64,000 nucleotides of DNA, taken from Alteromonas lipotrueae (GTDB lineage Bacteria > Pseudomonadota > Gammaproteobacteria > Enterobacterales > Alteromonadaceae). A program made the position numbers and the translations under genes. The notes under the pieces were generated by a model. It saw nothing but the letters and a program-made list of their open reading frames with translations. It was not told the origin of the DNA and did no database searches. Location of the stretch: the NCBI RefSeq assembly GCF_019249215.1, contig NZ_JAESDI010000001.1, positions 332,431 through 396,430 of the forward strand, in the 5' to 3' direction. Below are positions 1 through 11,076 of this stretch, one piece after another (position 1 is the first letter of the stretch; each line of letters opens with the position of its first letter).

Positions 1-192
1 AAGGGTATAGAAAGTAAACCTTTTCCTGCTTACAAGAAAAGCTTTGTCAATCACTGGTTGCTTGAATTAGAAGAGGTGATTGCCTACCACACAGCGCAGC
101 CTATGCACGGCGGGTTTGCAGCTACGTATGTATTATTGAAGAAACATCCCGATCAGAAATTGATCAACAGAGAGAAAAATAGGAAAGGATAA
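1..192 (+). CDS. C-terminal fragment of an unrecognised protein (cut by window edge)
   Basis: An open frame enters at base 1 and runs 63 codons to a TAA at 190-192. The visible tail is a mixed helical region (HWLLELEEVIAYHT, then HGGFAATYVLLKKH) ending in a basic stretch. I do not recognise the family from this tail. The start lies outside the window. The gene runs toward purL on the other strand, with a strong hairpin shortly after its stop. Confidence 0.5.
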   Translation, partial: KGIESKPFPAYKKSFVNHWLLELEEVIAYHTAQPMHGGFAATYVLLKKHPDQKLINREKNRKG

Positions 193-234
193 AAGCGCAA
201 GATACATTAAATAAATTGGTATAGCGGAGTGATT

Positions 235-266
235 AACGCCAGTATCTGTAAACAGATACTGGCGTT
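235..266. other. perfect 14-bp stem-loop
   Basis: AACGCCAGTATCTG (235-248) pairs perfectly with CAGATACTGGCGTT (253-266) around a TAAA loop. It follows the stop of the edge gene and faces the end of a possible small minus-strand ORF. Neither side has a clear T-tract, so it may be a Rho-dependent end, an RNA-stabilising hairpin, or a weak bidirectional terminator. Confidence 0.6.
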
Positions 267-283
267 AGAATTTCACTTTCAGA

Positions 284-424
284 CTACTTAACTGAAGACT
301 GCACAACTAGCGTTGAAGTAACGTCGGCAGATTTAGCTGAACTGCTGAAAACAGCAGTAACAAACATCAGCACAACCGCTATGGCTACTCCGGTTAAGCC
401 AAACCCTTTTGATGAACGATTCAT
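284..424 (-). CDS. possible 46-aa single-span membrane peptide
   Basis: The minus strand encodes a 46-residue frame that starts MNRSSKGFGLTG, continues with a hydrophobic stretch (VAIAVVLMFVTAVF) and ends with a short polar tail. It resembles a signal peptide or single transmembrane helix. An AAGAGA sequence precedes the ATG with roughly usable spacing. The same frame stays open upstream of the ATG for about 25 codons without a good start. The function is unknown and the call rests only on composition. It is the only plausible content of the 193-616 gap apart from hairpins. Confidence 0.35.
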   Translation of the reverse strand: MNRSSKGFGLTGVAIAVVLMFVTAVFSSSAKSADVTSTLVVQSSVK

Positions 425-616
425 TCGTCGTCTCTTGTTATCAACACCAACAATATCTTTTGTTGGTACAACCCTTAAAACACACTCCTGTAACCAGTCT
501 GCAATCCCTGCATTGCACTACAATAGATCAGTGACTTATCGAAGACAAGCCCTCAGTACAAATTTTTGACACTTTGCCAATCTATTGACGTGCTTCACGC
601 TCATTTAACTGAAAAA

Positions 617-643
617 GTAGAGATAAGAACATCTTACCTCTAC
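617..643 (-). terminator. rho-independent terminator of purL
   Basis: GTAGAGATAAGA (617-628) pairs with TCTTACCTCTAC (632-643) with one mismatch. On the minus strand the hairpin is followed by a T-run (plus-strand AAAAA at 612-616). It lies just after the purL stop. Confidence 0.8.
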
Positions 644-660
644 TATGCCTAAGCGCGTTT

Positions 661-3600
661 TTATCCAACGAAACGACGCGCATTTCTGAAGATACGCATC
701 CACGCACCATCTTCTTGCCAATCGTCTGGACGCCATGAGTTTGCTACTGCCCTGAACACGCGCTCAGGGTGAGGCATCATGATAGTGCTGCGCCCGTCAG
801 AAGAGGTTAATCCTGTAATCCCCTCAGGCGAACCGTTCGGGTTAGCAGGGTATTGCATAGTGGGCTGGCCGTAGTTATCAACATAACGAAGTGCCACTTG
901 CGATGCTACAGACAAAAGCGCGCTGTCGCTGGAAAATTCGGCTTGCCCTTCACCGTGCGATACCGCAATAGGCATGCGTGAACCGGCCATGTCTTGCAAT
1001 AACACAGAAGCCGATTTAGTCACTTCTACCATGGCTACACGGGCTTCAAAACGTGCCGATTGGTTGGCAACAAAGTGTGGCCAATGTTCCGTGCCAGGAA
1101 TGAGCGACTTCAAATTAGACAGCATTTGGCAACCGTTACATACCCCTAAACTAAAGGTACTGTTACGGTCGAAGAAGGCAGCAAATTGATCCCGTGCAAC
1201 TGCATTGAACAAGATAGATTTCGCCCAACCTTCTCCGGCTCCAAGAACGTCACCGTATGAGAAACCACCACACGCAGCTAAACCCGCAAAGTCATCAAGG
1301 GTGACTTTTCCGGCAAGAATATCACTCATGTGCACATCAATAGCATTAAAACCAGCACGATTGAATGCGGCCGCCATTTCAAGGTGCGAGTTTACGCCCT
1401 GCTCGCGTAAAATAGCCACTTTAGGTTGTATGCCTTTGGCAATATAGGGCCCGGCAATATCTTCATTTACGTTGTACGTTAGCGCAGCATGTAACCCTGG
1501 ATCGGCGGCATCCTGCTTAGCAGCATGTTCTTGCTCCGCACAAACTGGGTTGTCTCGAAGCTTCTGCATCGCCAAGGTGGTTTGCGCCCACGCAGTGCGC
1601 ATAGCTACGCGACTATCGTTAAGCACTGCCACATTATCTCGAGTAAATTCGATAGTATCAGTAGTGTTTAACGTACCGATGTAATGACTAACACTGGTTA
1701 AATCGTAAGACGCGAGTACAGCATTAACTTCCTCGATGTCTTTGTCTAACACTTGAAGCACGCCGCCAAGTTCTTCATTAAACAATACGGATAAGTCTGA
1801 ACCCGCTTCTGATCCTGAAATGCTATCAAGCGCAATACTTACACCGGTTTTACCTGCAAAAGCCATTTCGGCTACGGTGGTGAATAGTCCGCCGTCAGAA
1901 CGGTCGTGGTAAGCCACAACCAGTTGTTTCTCAATTAGCGTCTGCACTGCATTAAAGAAGGCCTTTAAACGCTGCGCCGAAACCACATCGGCAGGTGCAT
2001 CACCTAGTTGCTCGTATACTTGTGAAAGACAACTTGCGCCAAGGCGGTTCTTGCCTTCACCTAAATCGATTAGCAACAGTTGGCTGTCGCCTTTATCGGT
2101 GCGAAGTTCTGGTGTTACCGTCTTACGAATATCTTTTACGGCACCGAAAGCAGAAATCACTAACGATAACGGTGACGTTACCGCTTTATCTTCGCCTTCC
2201 TCTTGCCACGCGGTTTTCATCGACATGGAGTCTTTGCCCACCGGAATGGTTAATCCTAATTCAGGACAAAGCTCTTCACCTACGGCCTTTACCGCTTCAT
2301 ACAAACCAGCGTCTTCACCAGGGTGACCTGCCGCCGCCATCCAGTTTGCTGAAAGCTTGATTCGGGTTAAATCGCCAATATTTGCTGCAGCAATATTAGT
2401 TAACGCTTCACCTACGGCTAAACGCGCTGACGCCCCATGTGATAACAAAGCAACTGGGGTTCTTTCACCCATCGCCATAGCTTCACCATGATAAGTATCA
2501 AAGGCAGAGGCAGTCACGGCTACATCGGCTACAGGTACTTGCCAAGGGCCAACCATTTGGTCACGGTTAACTAAACCTGTTACCGAGCGATCGCCAATGG
2601 TTATAAGGAAGGTTTTTTCCGCCACAGTAGGTAAAGACAATATACGGGTTGCCGCGTCAGCTAGTGTAATATCACTTTCATCAAAACCTGTGGCTTCTAA
2701 TGGCGTGCTGATAACGTCGCGATGCATTTTAGGCGGCTTGCCAAGTAACACATCAAGGGGCATATCAATAGGCTGGTTATCGAATTGGCTGTCGTTTACA
2801 TTCAATTCTTGTTCAGCTGTGGCCTCGCCTACTACCGCGTAGGGTGCACGTTCACGGGCACAAATCGCTTCAAACACTGGCATGTTTTCTGGTGCTACCG
2901 ACATCACGTAACGCTCTTGTGATTCGTTGCACCATAATTCCAGTGGTGTCATACCTGGTTCGTCAGACAATACGTTACGCAGTTCAAATTTACCGCCACG
3001 TCCGCCATCGTTAACTAATTCAGGCAATGCGTTTGATAAACCACCCGCACCCACATCGTGAATAAATTGAATGGGGTTGTTATCGCCTAACTGCCAGCAC
3101 GCATCGATAACTTCTTGGCAACGACGCTCCATTTCTGGGTTTTCACGCTGTACCGAGGCAAAATCTAAATCTTCATTTGACTGACCAGAAGCCATGGAAG
3201 ACGCTGCGCCCCCACCAAGACCAATGTTCATCGCAGGGCCGCCAAGCACGATAAGTTTAGCCCCTACCGTGATTTCGCCTTTTTCGATATGTTCACGACG
3301 AATATTACCCAAGCCACCCGCAAGCATAATAGGCTTGTGGTAACCGCGTACTTCAACGCCATTGAAGCTATTCACTTCTTGCTCGTAGGTACGGAAGTAG
3401 CCAAGCAAATTTGGGCGACCAAATTCATTGTTAAATGCTGCGCCACCTAACGGGCCATCTAGCATAATATCTAATGCGCTAACAATACGCGGTGGTTTAC
3501 CGTAGTCTTTTTCCCACGGCTGCTCTAAGCCTGGAATACGTAAGTTAGACACGCTAAATCCACCTAAACCCGCTTTTGGCTTAGAGCCACGACCGGTAGC

Positions 3601-4560
3601 ACCTTCATCACGAATTTCACCACCAGAGCCGGTTGCCGCGCCTGGGAAAGGCGAGATAGCGGTTGGGTGGTTGTGGGTTTCCACCTTCATAAGAATATCG
3701 ATATTCTCATGATGGTATTCATATTGGTGCGTTTGTGGGTTCGGAAAGAAACGCCCTGCTTCCCAACCAGACATCACAGCAGCGTTGTCTTTATAGGCTG
3801 AGTAAACATGATCGGGTAACACTTCAAAGGTGTTCTTGATCATTTTGAACAAGGATTTATCTTGTTCTTGCCCGTCGATTGTCCAACTGGCATTAAAAAT
3901 CTTATGGCGGCAATGTTCAGAGTTTGCTTGTGCAAACATGTAAAGCTCTACATCGGTGGGGTTACGCGCCAAACGCGTAAAGCTTTCGAATAAATACTCT
4001 ATTTCATCATCAGCCAATGCTAAACCAAGCTGAATATTGGCATCAACCAACGCTTGTTTGCCATCTTCTAGTATTGCTACTGAAGTAAAGGTTTTCGCCG
4101 TGGTATGTGCAAACAATACTTCTGCCGCTGCTGTATCAGGAAAAACGGTTTCCGTCATACGGTCATGCAAGTGGGCAGCAACAAGGCTGTAGTCCGCCTC
4201 GCTAAGCGGCTGCTCTGCTTCTATATAAAAAGCACAGCCTCGTTCTATACGATTAATCGTGTTCAGACTACAATTGTTCGCTATATCAGTTGCTTTGGTA
4301 GACCAAGGAGAGATGGTGCCTGGTCGGGGTGTTACCACGAAGAGGTTGCCAGTTGGCGTTTGGGTTTGTCGGGCAGGCCCGTAGGTAAGCAGCTTTTTAA
4401 GTATTTCTAATTGCTGCTGCGAGAGTTCACCATCTGAATCGATAAGGTGAATATATTCGCTATATAGGTTTTTCACCTTAATGCCGGATTGACCCAGCTT
4501 TGCAATCAGTTTAGTTTGGTGAAACTCTGATAGTGCGGGAGCGCCTCGAAGGACCAACAT
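661..4560 (-). CDS. purL: phosphoribosylformylglycinamidine (FGAM) synthase
   Basis: PurL converts FGAR, glutamine and ATP to FGAM in purine synthesis, in the cytoplasm. The 1299-residue product matches the large single-chain proteobacterial form (about 1295 in E. coli). In order there are a PurS-like N-terminus, two AIRS-type halves (first with [20 protein letters not shown], second with [11 protein letters not shown]), and a C-terminal class I glutaminase. The glutaminase nucleophile is the Cys of GVCNGCQM (about residue 1141), with PHPERVF near the end supplying the His and Glu. It is monocistronic, divergent from mltF, and has its own terminator. No convincing PurR operator was seen in the short upstream gap. 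Confidence 0.98.
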   Translation of the reverse strand: MLVLRGAPALSEFHQTKLIAKLGQSGIKVKNLYSEYIHLIDSDGELSQQQLEILKKLLTYGPARQTQTPTGNLFVVTPRPGTISPWSTKATDIANNCSLNTINRIERGCAFYIEAEQPLSEADYSLVAAHLHDRMTETVFPDTAAAEVLFAHTTAKTFTSVAILEDGKQALVDANIQLGLALADDEIEYLFESFTRLARNPTDVELYMFAQANSEHCRHKIFNASWTIDGQEQDKSLFKMIKNTFEVLPDHVYSAYKDNAAVMSGWEAGRFFPNPQTHQYEYHHENIDILMKVETHNHPTAISPFPGAATGSGGEIRDEGATGRGSKPKAGLGGFSVSNLRIPGLEQPWEKDYGKPPRIVSALDIMLDGPLGGAAFNNEFGRPNLLGYFRTYEQEVNSFNGVEVRGYHKPIMLAGGLGNIRREHIEKGEITVGAKLIVLGGPAMNIGLGGGAASSMASGQSNEDLDFASVQRENPEMERRCQEVIDACWQLGDNNPIQFIHDVGAGGLSNALPELVNDGGRGGKFELRNVLSDEPGMTPLELWCNESQERYVMSVAPENMPVFEAICARERAPYAVVGEATAEQELNVNDSQFDNQPIDMPLDVLLGKPPKMHRDVISTPLEATGFDESDITLADAATRILSLPTVAEKTFLITIGDRSVTGLVNRDQMVGPWQVPVADVAVTASAFDTYHGEAMAMGERTPVALLSHGASARLAVGEALTNIAAANIGDLTRIKLSANWMAAAGHPGEDAGLYEAVKAVGEELCPELGLTIPVGKDSMSMKTAWQEEGEDKAVTSPLSLVISAFGAVKDIRKTVTPELRTDKGDSQLLLIDLGEGKNRLGASCLSQVYEQLGDAPADVVSAQRLKAFFNAVQTLIEKQLVVAYHDRSDGGLFTTVAEMAFAGKTGVSIALDSISGSEAGSDLSVLFNEELGGVLQVLDKDIEEVNAVLASYDLTSVSHYIGTLNTTDTIEFTRDNVAVLNDSRVAMRTAWAQTTLAMQKLRDNPVCAEQEHAAKQDAADPGLHAALTYNVNEDIAGPYIAKGIQPKVAILREQGVNSHLEMAAAFNRAGFNAIDVHMSDILAGKVTLDDFAGLAACGGFSYGDVLGAGEGWAKSILFNAVARDQFAAFFDRNSTFSLGVCNGCQMLSNLKSLIPGTEHWPHFVANQSARFEARVAMVEVTKSASVLLQDMAGSRMPIAVSHGEGQAEFSSDSALLSVASQVALRYVDNYGQPTMQYPANPNGSPEGITGLTSSDGRSTIMMPHPERVFRAVANSWRPDDWQEDGAWMRIFRNARRFVG

Positions 4561-4736
4561 ATTGCTTTACCTGGTTGTTCAGAAACAACGACCATCAATG
4601 GGACGCGTTGCCTCTGTAATTGATGAATATTTCGGCGCGGATTATAGAGGATTTATGTTCTATTGGTAACCTTCAACATAGGCTATGTTGCAGTTTTTTT
4701 TCCCAAGACCCAATTTACAACAATAAGAAAAGGTTT

Positions 4737-6104
4737 ATGCCGTTACAACACTACAAAAAGCGATTAAAAACATCTTTTTTTATCGCATTATGCTTTTTCG
4801 CTACAAGTTGTGGCTCTCCTACCGTTCCGAACGCTTTGTTGTCATTAATTGAGCGCGGTTCGATAAAAGTGGGCACACTTTATGGTGCTGCTACTTATTA
4901 TAATGGCGCTGAAGGTCCGCAAGGTTTTGAATATGAGTTGCTAGCTGGTTTTTCAGATTACCTAGGCGTGACACTCGACTTATATCCCTTCTACAGCTAC
5001 GACGCAATGCTAGAGCAACTAGCCGAAGGCAACCTTGATATTGTCGCCACAGGTGATGCGGTTACCGATGCCTTATTGATGCGCTTTACTTACGGACCGG
5101 CGTATCAAACGGTTGCGCAACACTTGGTATACCGTGCGGGTACTACAAGGCCTAGAGAACTCGATAGCCTTGTCGACCCTGTTGTTGCAGTGTCGGGAAG
5201 CAGTCAAGCGCAGCTACTTGCAGTATTAAACGGCTCGAGTGAGTCGCTGTTAGTCACCACAGAAGATTCTGATGCCGAGGAACTACTACAAAAAGTGGCT
5301 ACGGGGGATATTGCTTACACCCTTGCCGATAGTAACCGTCTTGCACTACAACGAAGACGTCACCCCAATTTGGCCGTTGGATTAACCGTACGAGAAGAAA
5401 TGCCGATGGCATGGGCGCTAAACCCTGAATTAGACGATTCAATTAAAGCCGCCATTATCGAATATTTTGGTACCGTGCATCAATCAGGGTGGTTTACCGT
5501 ATTAGAAGAAAAGTATTTTGGCCACATTAGGCAATTTGACTACGTAGACAGCCGTGCATTTAATCAATCCGCCGAGTCGCTGTTAAAAGATTACAAGAGT
5601 ATGTTTCAGCAATATGCAGGTGATTTGGATTGGCGCTTATTAGCCGCAATGAGTTATCAAGAAAGCCACTGGGATCCTGATGCGATATCTCGCACTGGCG
5701 TTCGCGGTTTAATGATGCTGACCATGGACACGGCCAATGACTGGGATGTTGAAGATCGTACCGACGCAGAACAAAGTATTCGCGGTGGCTCTCGCTACTT
5801 CGCCAGCTTGTTAGGAAGAATTCCTGCAAGAATTGGCGATCCGGATAGAACTTGGATGGCAATGGCGGCGTATAACCTTGGCTTAGGGCATTTGGAAGAT
5901 GCCCGCATTCTTACGGAGCGTCAGGGTGGCAATCCAGATCTTTGGGTAGACGTAAAACAACGACTTCCCCAGCTAAGGCAAAAGAAGTATTACAGAACAA
6001 CACGTTATGGGTATGCACGAGGCGATGAAGCACTTCAGTACGTTGATAATATTCGCCGATATTACGACAGCTTACTTTGGCTAGACGAACAAGGAAGAAT
6101 TTAG
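4737..6104 (+). CDS. mltF: membrane-bound lytic murein transglycosylase F
   Basis: MltF cleaves peptidoglycan glycan strands to 1,6-anhydro ends, anchored to the outer membrane. I chose the ATG at 4737 (AAGAAAAGG just upstream), not the longer frame from 4620, because it gives a lipoprotein signal peptide with lipobox FATSC. The 455-residue product has an ABC-type solute-binding-like domain (about 55-290), then an SLT domain whose catalytic Glu is in SYQESHWDP. The RYGYARGDEALQYVDNIRRYY region is typical of the SLT C-terminus. The two-domain order is diagnostic for MltF. It is divergent from purL. Confidence 0.95.
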   Translation: MPLQHYKKRLKTSFFIALCFFATSCGSPTVPNALLSLIERGSIKVGTLYGAATYYNGAEGPQGFEYELLAGFSDYLGVTLDLYPFYSYDAMLEQLAEGNLDIVATGDAVTDALLMRFTYGPAYQTVAQHLVYRAGTTRPRELDSLVDPVVAVSGSSQAQLLAVLNGSSESLLVTTEDSDAEELLQKVATGDIAYTLADSNRLALQRRRHPNLAVGLTVREEMPMAWALNPELDDSIKAAIIEYFGTVHQSGWFTVLEEKYFGHIRQFDYVDSRAFNQSAESLLKDYKSMFQQYAGDLDWRLLAAMSYQESHWDPDAISRTGVRGLMMLTMDTANDWDVEDRTDAEQSIRGGSRYFASLLGRIPARIGDPDRTWMAMAAYNLGLGHLEDARILTERQGGNPDLWVDVKQRLPQLRQKKYYRTTRYGYARGDEALQYVDNIRRYYDSLLWLDEQGRI

Positions 6105-6260
6105 CTGGCGCCATATTGAATTTTGTCATTATGATGTCATCTAAGATAAGTACTATCGAATGTAACTATCCTATTCGGCTAGCTAAGGCATAAATGCAGA
6201 AACGATTAAAGAGAATATGCCTTATTCAATTTCCCAATTTGTATTAACAAGGAGGGCAAA

Positions 6261-7321
<1,061 letters not shown>

Positions 7322-7555
7322 ATGAATCTGACCGCTATTTTTATTGTTGCCATTATCGCTTGGGCTATTGTGAGTATCACAGGCTCATCAAAAACTAAAA
7401 AATCAAATAAGGCGTCAGACAAAGCAGCAGAAGCTTATCAAGCTGAAATCGCTTCACTCAAAGAACGTGTTTCTGTGCTTGAAAAAATTGTAACCGATGA
7501 AAAATACGACTTGAAAAAACAGTTTGCCGACTTGGAAAAAGACAAAGTTGCATAA
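7322..7555 (+). CDS. PspB-like envelope stress membrane protein
   Basis: This 77-residue protein has one N-terminal transmembrane helix (about 4-20), a basic linker, and a C-terminal coiled coil (SLKERVSVLEKIVTDEKYDL). That layout matches phage-shock protein B, an inner-membrane partner of PspC that senses envelope damage and recruits PspA. No pspA, pspC or pspF is adjacent, so it is a stand-alone copy. A GGGAAAG Shine-Dalgarno lies 6 bases before the ATG. Confidence 0.7.
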   Translation: MNLTAIFIVAIIAWAIVSITGSSKTKKSNKASDKAAEAYQAEIASLKERVSVLEKIVTDEKYDLKKQFADLEKDKVA

Positions 7556-7649
7556 TCTTTTTGTAAAACGCCTTTCCTAAGTGCCTTTTTGAGAGCGTGT
7601 ACGTACTCTGAATCTTTATCATGAACGGTCTAAAGCGTTCTGCAGGCGG

Positions 7650-9617
7650 CTAGCTGCCTTCCAGTAATTTTCTCTCTGCGCGTTCTACGCGCCGAGGTTT
7701 GCCTGCAATAACTAGCACATCATGGGGTTGTAACACAGCTTCATGGTCGGGGTCTTTTACCTCGGTGCCATTTCTTCTTAACCCACGTACACGCACCCGC
7801 ATTTTGGCAAAGTCGATATCTTTAATTTTGCTTCCCATGCATGCTGCATGTTCTGATAGCACCACAGCGTGTATGAACTCAAGTTTATCCTCAGTGCCAT
7901 AGCTGATTTCAGTAGTTTCCCCTGGGTAGAACCCATGCAAGTGATCGTACCGCCCTTTTCTTTCCGCCCGTACACGCTTTAGAATTCGTGACATAGGCAC
8001 TCCAGCATAATGTAGCACTTGAGAAATCAGCATTAGGCTACCTTCTTGTAATTCAGGCACCACTTGATTTGCGCCAGCAGAATACAAACTTTCTAATTGG
8101 TAATCTCGCTTAGTTCGCACCATAACATCTGCGTTTTGTACTAGTTGATGTGTACCACTAATAACCTGCTTTGCCTTATCAGGTTGATCGAAGGTCACCA
8201 GGATAAGCTTGGCATTTTCAACATTAGCGCTGCTAAGAATATCTTTTTGACTGGCATCGCCAAATAGTACTGGCTCACCGGCATTTCTACTTTCATGCAC
8301 ACGCACTGGGTCCATATCGATAGCAATAAATGCAATGCCTTCCATCTTTAACATGCGAGCGACAGATTGCCCCACTCTGCCAAAGCCACAAATCACAACA
8401 TGGTTAGTTAAGTCGTTATCCACTATTAATGTATTTTGCGCATTGTCCTCGCTCTTGTTAGCCACAATACGCTTTGCCAATACCAAGCTATTGTTCATTA
8501 ACCAAGGTGTTAGCGCCATACTTAATACGCCCATACTGACAATGAGGGAAGATTGCCCAGTGGTAAGCACACCATAAGTGGTAGCCAATGCAGCGATAAC
8601 AAAACTAAACTCGCCAATCTGACATAGCTTAATACCCGCTGACCACGCATCCAGAGGGTTGGTTTTCACAAACGAAGCGGCCACTCTTACCATAACAATT
8701 TTACTAACCATCAGCCCAACCACGCCCAGAACAATCGTAAACAAATTGCTCCATAGCACGTTAATATCAAGTTGCATGCCAACGGTAACGAAAAACAACC
8801 CCATCAAAATATCGCGAAAGGGGCGAATATCGGCTTCCAGTTGGTATTTGTATTGGCTTTCTCCCAACATCATTCCCGCAAGAAAGGCCCCCAATGCCAT
8901 AGACAACCCAAAGTAATAGGTTAGGCCTCCGGCCAACAGTGCAATTAAAATTGTGGTTAACACAAAAAGCTCATCGGTGCGGGTTTTGGCAACTTCGCTA
9001 AAAACCCAAGGCAATACCCACTTACCTACCGACATTAAAAACGCTATAACGAATATACCTTTTAGCAAAGCCTCACCTAAGGCAAACGCAATACTCACCT
9101 CGCCGCTTTGAGCCAGCAACGGAATAGCAATAAGGAAAGGAACCACGGCAAGATCTTGAAAAAGCAGAATACTCACAGCCAACTGGGTTCTTCTGTTATT
9201 AAGAATACCCATTTCAGTAGCTTGTTTGATGACGATAGCCGTAGAGCTAAGTGCCAGCGCTCCACCAATAATAATGGAAGCGCTGATGGGTAACCCGAAT
9301 AGGTAAGGAATACTTGTAAATACAGCGGTGGTCAGTAGCATTTGGCCAACACCAACGCCAAATACTAATGAACGCATGGCCACTAGCTTCGGCAGGGAAA
9401 ATTCAAGCCCGAGTGAGAAGAGTAAAAAAACGATGCCAGTTTCAGCTAGCAAATGCATTTCTTGAGGGTGAGCGAAAAGCGCAAAAAGCTGGGGGCCCGC
9501 TAATATACCTGCAAACAAATACGCTAAAATTGGCGGTAAATGGATACGCTTAAAAACAGCCACGCTACAAACGGCAATAAACATTAATGCGATCACGTTC
9601 AAAAAACCGGCACTCAC
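7650..9617 (-). CDS. CPA2-family cation:proton antiporter with RCK (TrkA-N/TrkA-C) domains
   Basis: This inner-membrane Kef/YbaL-type transporter exchanges K+ or Na+ for protons. A GTG at 9617, preceded by AGGGAG at good spacing, gives 655 residues; a TTG 42 bases upstream lacks a ribosome site. About 12 hydrophobic helices fill residues 1-390. A Rossmann RCK domain follows (CGFGRVGQSVARMLK, then FGDASQKDIL), and a TrkA-C domain ends the protein near DVLVIAGKPRRVE. The RCK domain implies gating by NAD(H) or another nucleotide. I cannot separate KefB, KefC and YbaL subfamilies by eye, so no symbol is given. Confidence 0.9.
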   Translation of the reverse strand: MSAGFLNVIALMFIAVCSVAVFKRIHLPPILAYLFAGILAGPQLFALFAHPQEMHLLAETGIVFLLFSLGLEFSLPKLVAMRSLVFGVGVGQMLLTTAVFTSIPYLFGLPISASIIIGGALALSSTAIVIKQATEMGILNNRRTQLAVSILLFQDLAVVPFLIAIPLLAQSGEVSIAFALGEALLKGIFVIAFLMSVGKWVLPWVFSEVAKTRTDELFVLTTILIALLAGGLTYYFGLSMALGAFLAGMMLGESQYKYQLEADIRPFRDILMGLFFVTVGMQLDINVLWSNLFTIVLGVVGLMVSKIVMVRVAASFVKTNPLDAWSAGIKLCQIGEFSFVIAALATTYGVLTTGQSSLIVSMGVLSMALTPWLMNNSLVLAKRIVANKSEDNAQNTLIVDNDLTNHVVICGFGRVGQSVARMLKMEGIAFIAIDMDPVRVHESRNAGEPVLFGDASQKDILSSANVENAKLILVTFDQPDKAKQVISGTHQLVQNADVMVRTKRDYQLESLYSAGANQVVPELQEGSLMLISQVLHYAGVPMSRILKRVRAERKGRYDHLHGFYPGETTEISYGTEDKLEFIHAVVLSEHAACMGSKIKDIDFAKMRVRVRGLRRNGTEVKDPDHEAVLQPHDVLVIAGKPRRVERAERKLLEGS

Positions 9618-9878
9618 TTTACATCTCCCTACCGCTAATTTGAGGTCTCGATATTTCAAAATGATTAAAAATAGCGCACATCTGAATTGAAATACTCCTG
9701 TATATCAAAGTATTACTGCTTCCCTAGCGACCATGTATTTTAAATAGCTTATATAGCATAGCAAGATTACCGGAATTGGCATCAAGATTGCTAATATCTA
9801 TTAACAAATTAGCATAAGCGGCAAATTTTGACACTTTCCACTTATGTATATTTTCCGTATTGCTAAAGGGGCATTTCC

Positions 9879-10778
9879 GTGGATTTATCTACTACTATCT
9901 ACGATAGCACACAACATGACAATTTTTATCCTCCTGCTAGCACGGGTCAGGCGTTATCCGCCAGTGAAATAACCTCCTTTATCAGCGAGATTTTGTCTAC
10001 GCTGGAATTAGAACAACTTGGCGAGATTTACTTTCGCCAATTGAACGTTTTTTTCTCGTTGGCCGGTTTCAGCTTATCGGATATTGATTCTCGCTGGGTA
10101 TACGGAAATGCCAAACTATCTTCAACACTTGTGGCAGTGCCTTTGCCTGGTGTTATGTCTCAGGAAGGTAAATCTGTTACTGCACATTATTATTTTGCAG
10201 TGCCACTTTCCCTCTCTGAACGAAATGCATTAGAGCAACTTCATGAACTATTTGCTAAACAAGTAGCTCAAGCACAATCTTTTTTACGCCTACACCAGAT
10301 GACGACTAAAGACGTTTTGACTGGCTTGGGGAATCGCTCAGGCTTCGATCAGGCACTTGTACGTCAACTAGGATGGGCTCAGCGTCACGAGGAAGGTTTT
10401 TCATTACTAGTCATTGACTTAGATAACTTTAAATCAGTCAATGACAACCACGGTCACCGAGAAGGTGATAAAGTTTTAGTACATGTCGCGTCTCAATTAC
10501 AGCAAGTGCTAAGAGATGAAGACGAAGCATTTCGATTTGGCGGCGACGAATTCTGCTGCCTTTTAGATTGCCAAACACAATTTCAGTTGGAATGTGCTGC
10601 ATCGCGTATACAACTTAGCATTAACCAATCAAGTTACTTAAGACGTATGAATGTGTCGTGCAGCTTAGGTGGTGCTATTTACCGTGAAGGTGACGATACC
10701 GCTCAGCTTTTTGACCGCGCCGATGCTGCGTTGTATAAAGTGAAGCAATCTGGCAAAAATAGCTACTTAGCGGCTTAA
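9879..10778 (+). CDS. diguanylate cyclase (GGDEF) with product-inhibition site
   Basis: It makes cyclic di-GMP from two GTP. The 299-residue protein starts at GTG (AAAGGGGC upstream). Residues 1-135 match no sensor domain I know and lack clear membrane spans, so it is probably cytoplasmic. The GGDEF domain fills 140-297, with the active-site signature GGDEF at 221-225 and the metal/GTP region around LVIDLDNFKSVND (177-189). An RxxD inhibitory I-site (RDED, 212-215) lies five residues before it, so feedback inhibition by c-di-GMP is expected. It is a single gene. Confidence 0.95.
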   Translation: MDLSTTIYDSTQHDNFYPPASTGQALSASEITSFISEILSTLELEQLGEIYFRQLNVFFSLAGFSLSDIDSRWVYGNAKLSSTLVAVPLPGVMSQEGKSVTAHYYFAVPLSLSERNALEQLHELFAKQVAQAQSFLRLHQMTTKDVLTGLGNRSGFDQALVRQLGWAQRHEEGFSLLVIDLDNFKSVNDNHGHREGDKVLVHVASQLQQVLRDEDEAFRFGGDEFCCLLDCQTQFQLECAASRIQLSINQSSYLRRMNVSCSLGGAIYREGDDTAQLFDRADAALYKVKQSGKNSYLAA

Positions 10779-11076
10779 GTCACAGGTTCATATACCCGTT
10801 AATCACGTTCCTTGCGCGTTCGATGACAACGGTAGTAGCGGTGACGATGTTAACTGCCTGAAAGAAAATTACCCCCAGTGACTCATCGAAATAATGATAA
10901 CTACTTAAGCGATTATAGCAGCAGAAGCTGCATGCGCTTTTGCGTACATTAGCTATATTAAATATATCTAAGCAAATAAGCTTGTGTTGGCACGGCTGCT
11001 ATCAAGTAACTTCACACTTTTGCCCACTGGCAAATATTTGCCGACTCTGTCACCTTATTACTCATGAATATAGACT
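10779..11076. other. intergenic region with a 14-bp palindrome and a hairpin at the tilS end
   Basis: The gap between the convergent GGDEF gene and tilS holds a perfect palindrome GGCAAATATTTGCC (11029-11042), resembling an operator. A second inverted repeat, GAATATAGACT/AGTCTATATTC (11066-11089), straddles the tilS stop. Neither has a T-tract, so neither is a classical terminator. No ORF is supported. Confidence 0.5.

Noticed and set aside
381..569. 62-codon plus-strand ORF upstream of purL
   Set aside because: No ribosome site and no protein-like composition; a minus-strand membrane peptide fits the same bases better.
4561..4736. PurR operator upstream of purL
   Set aside because: No match to the ACGCAAACGTTTGCGT-type palindrome was found.
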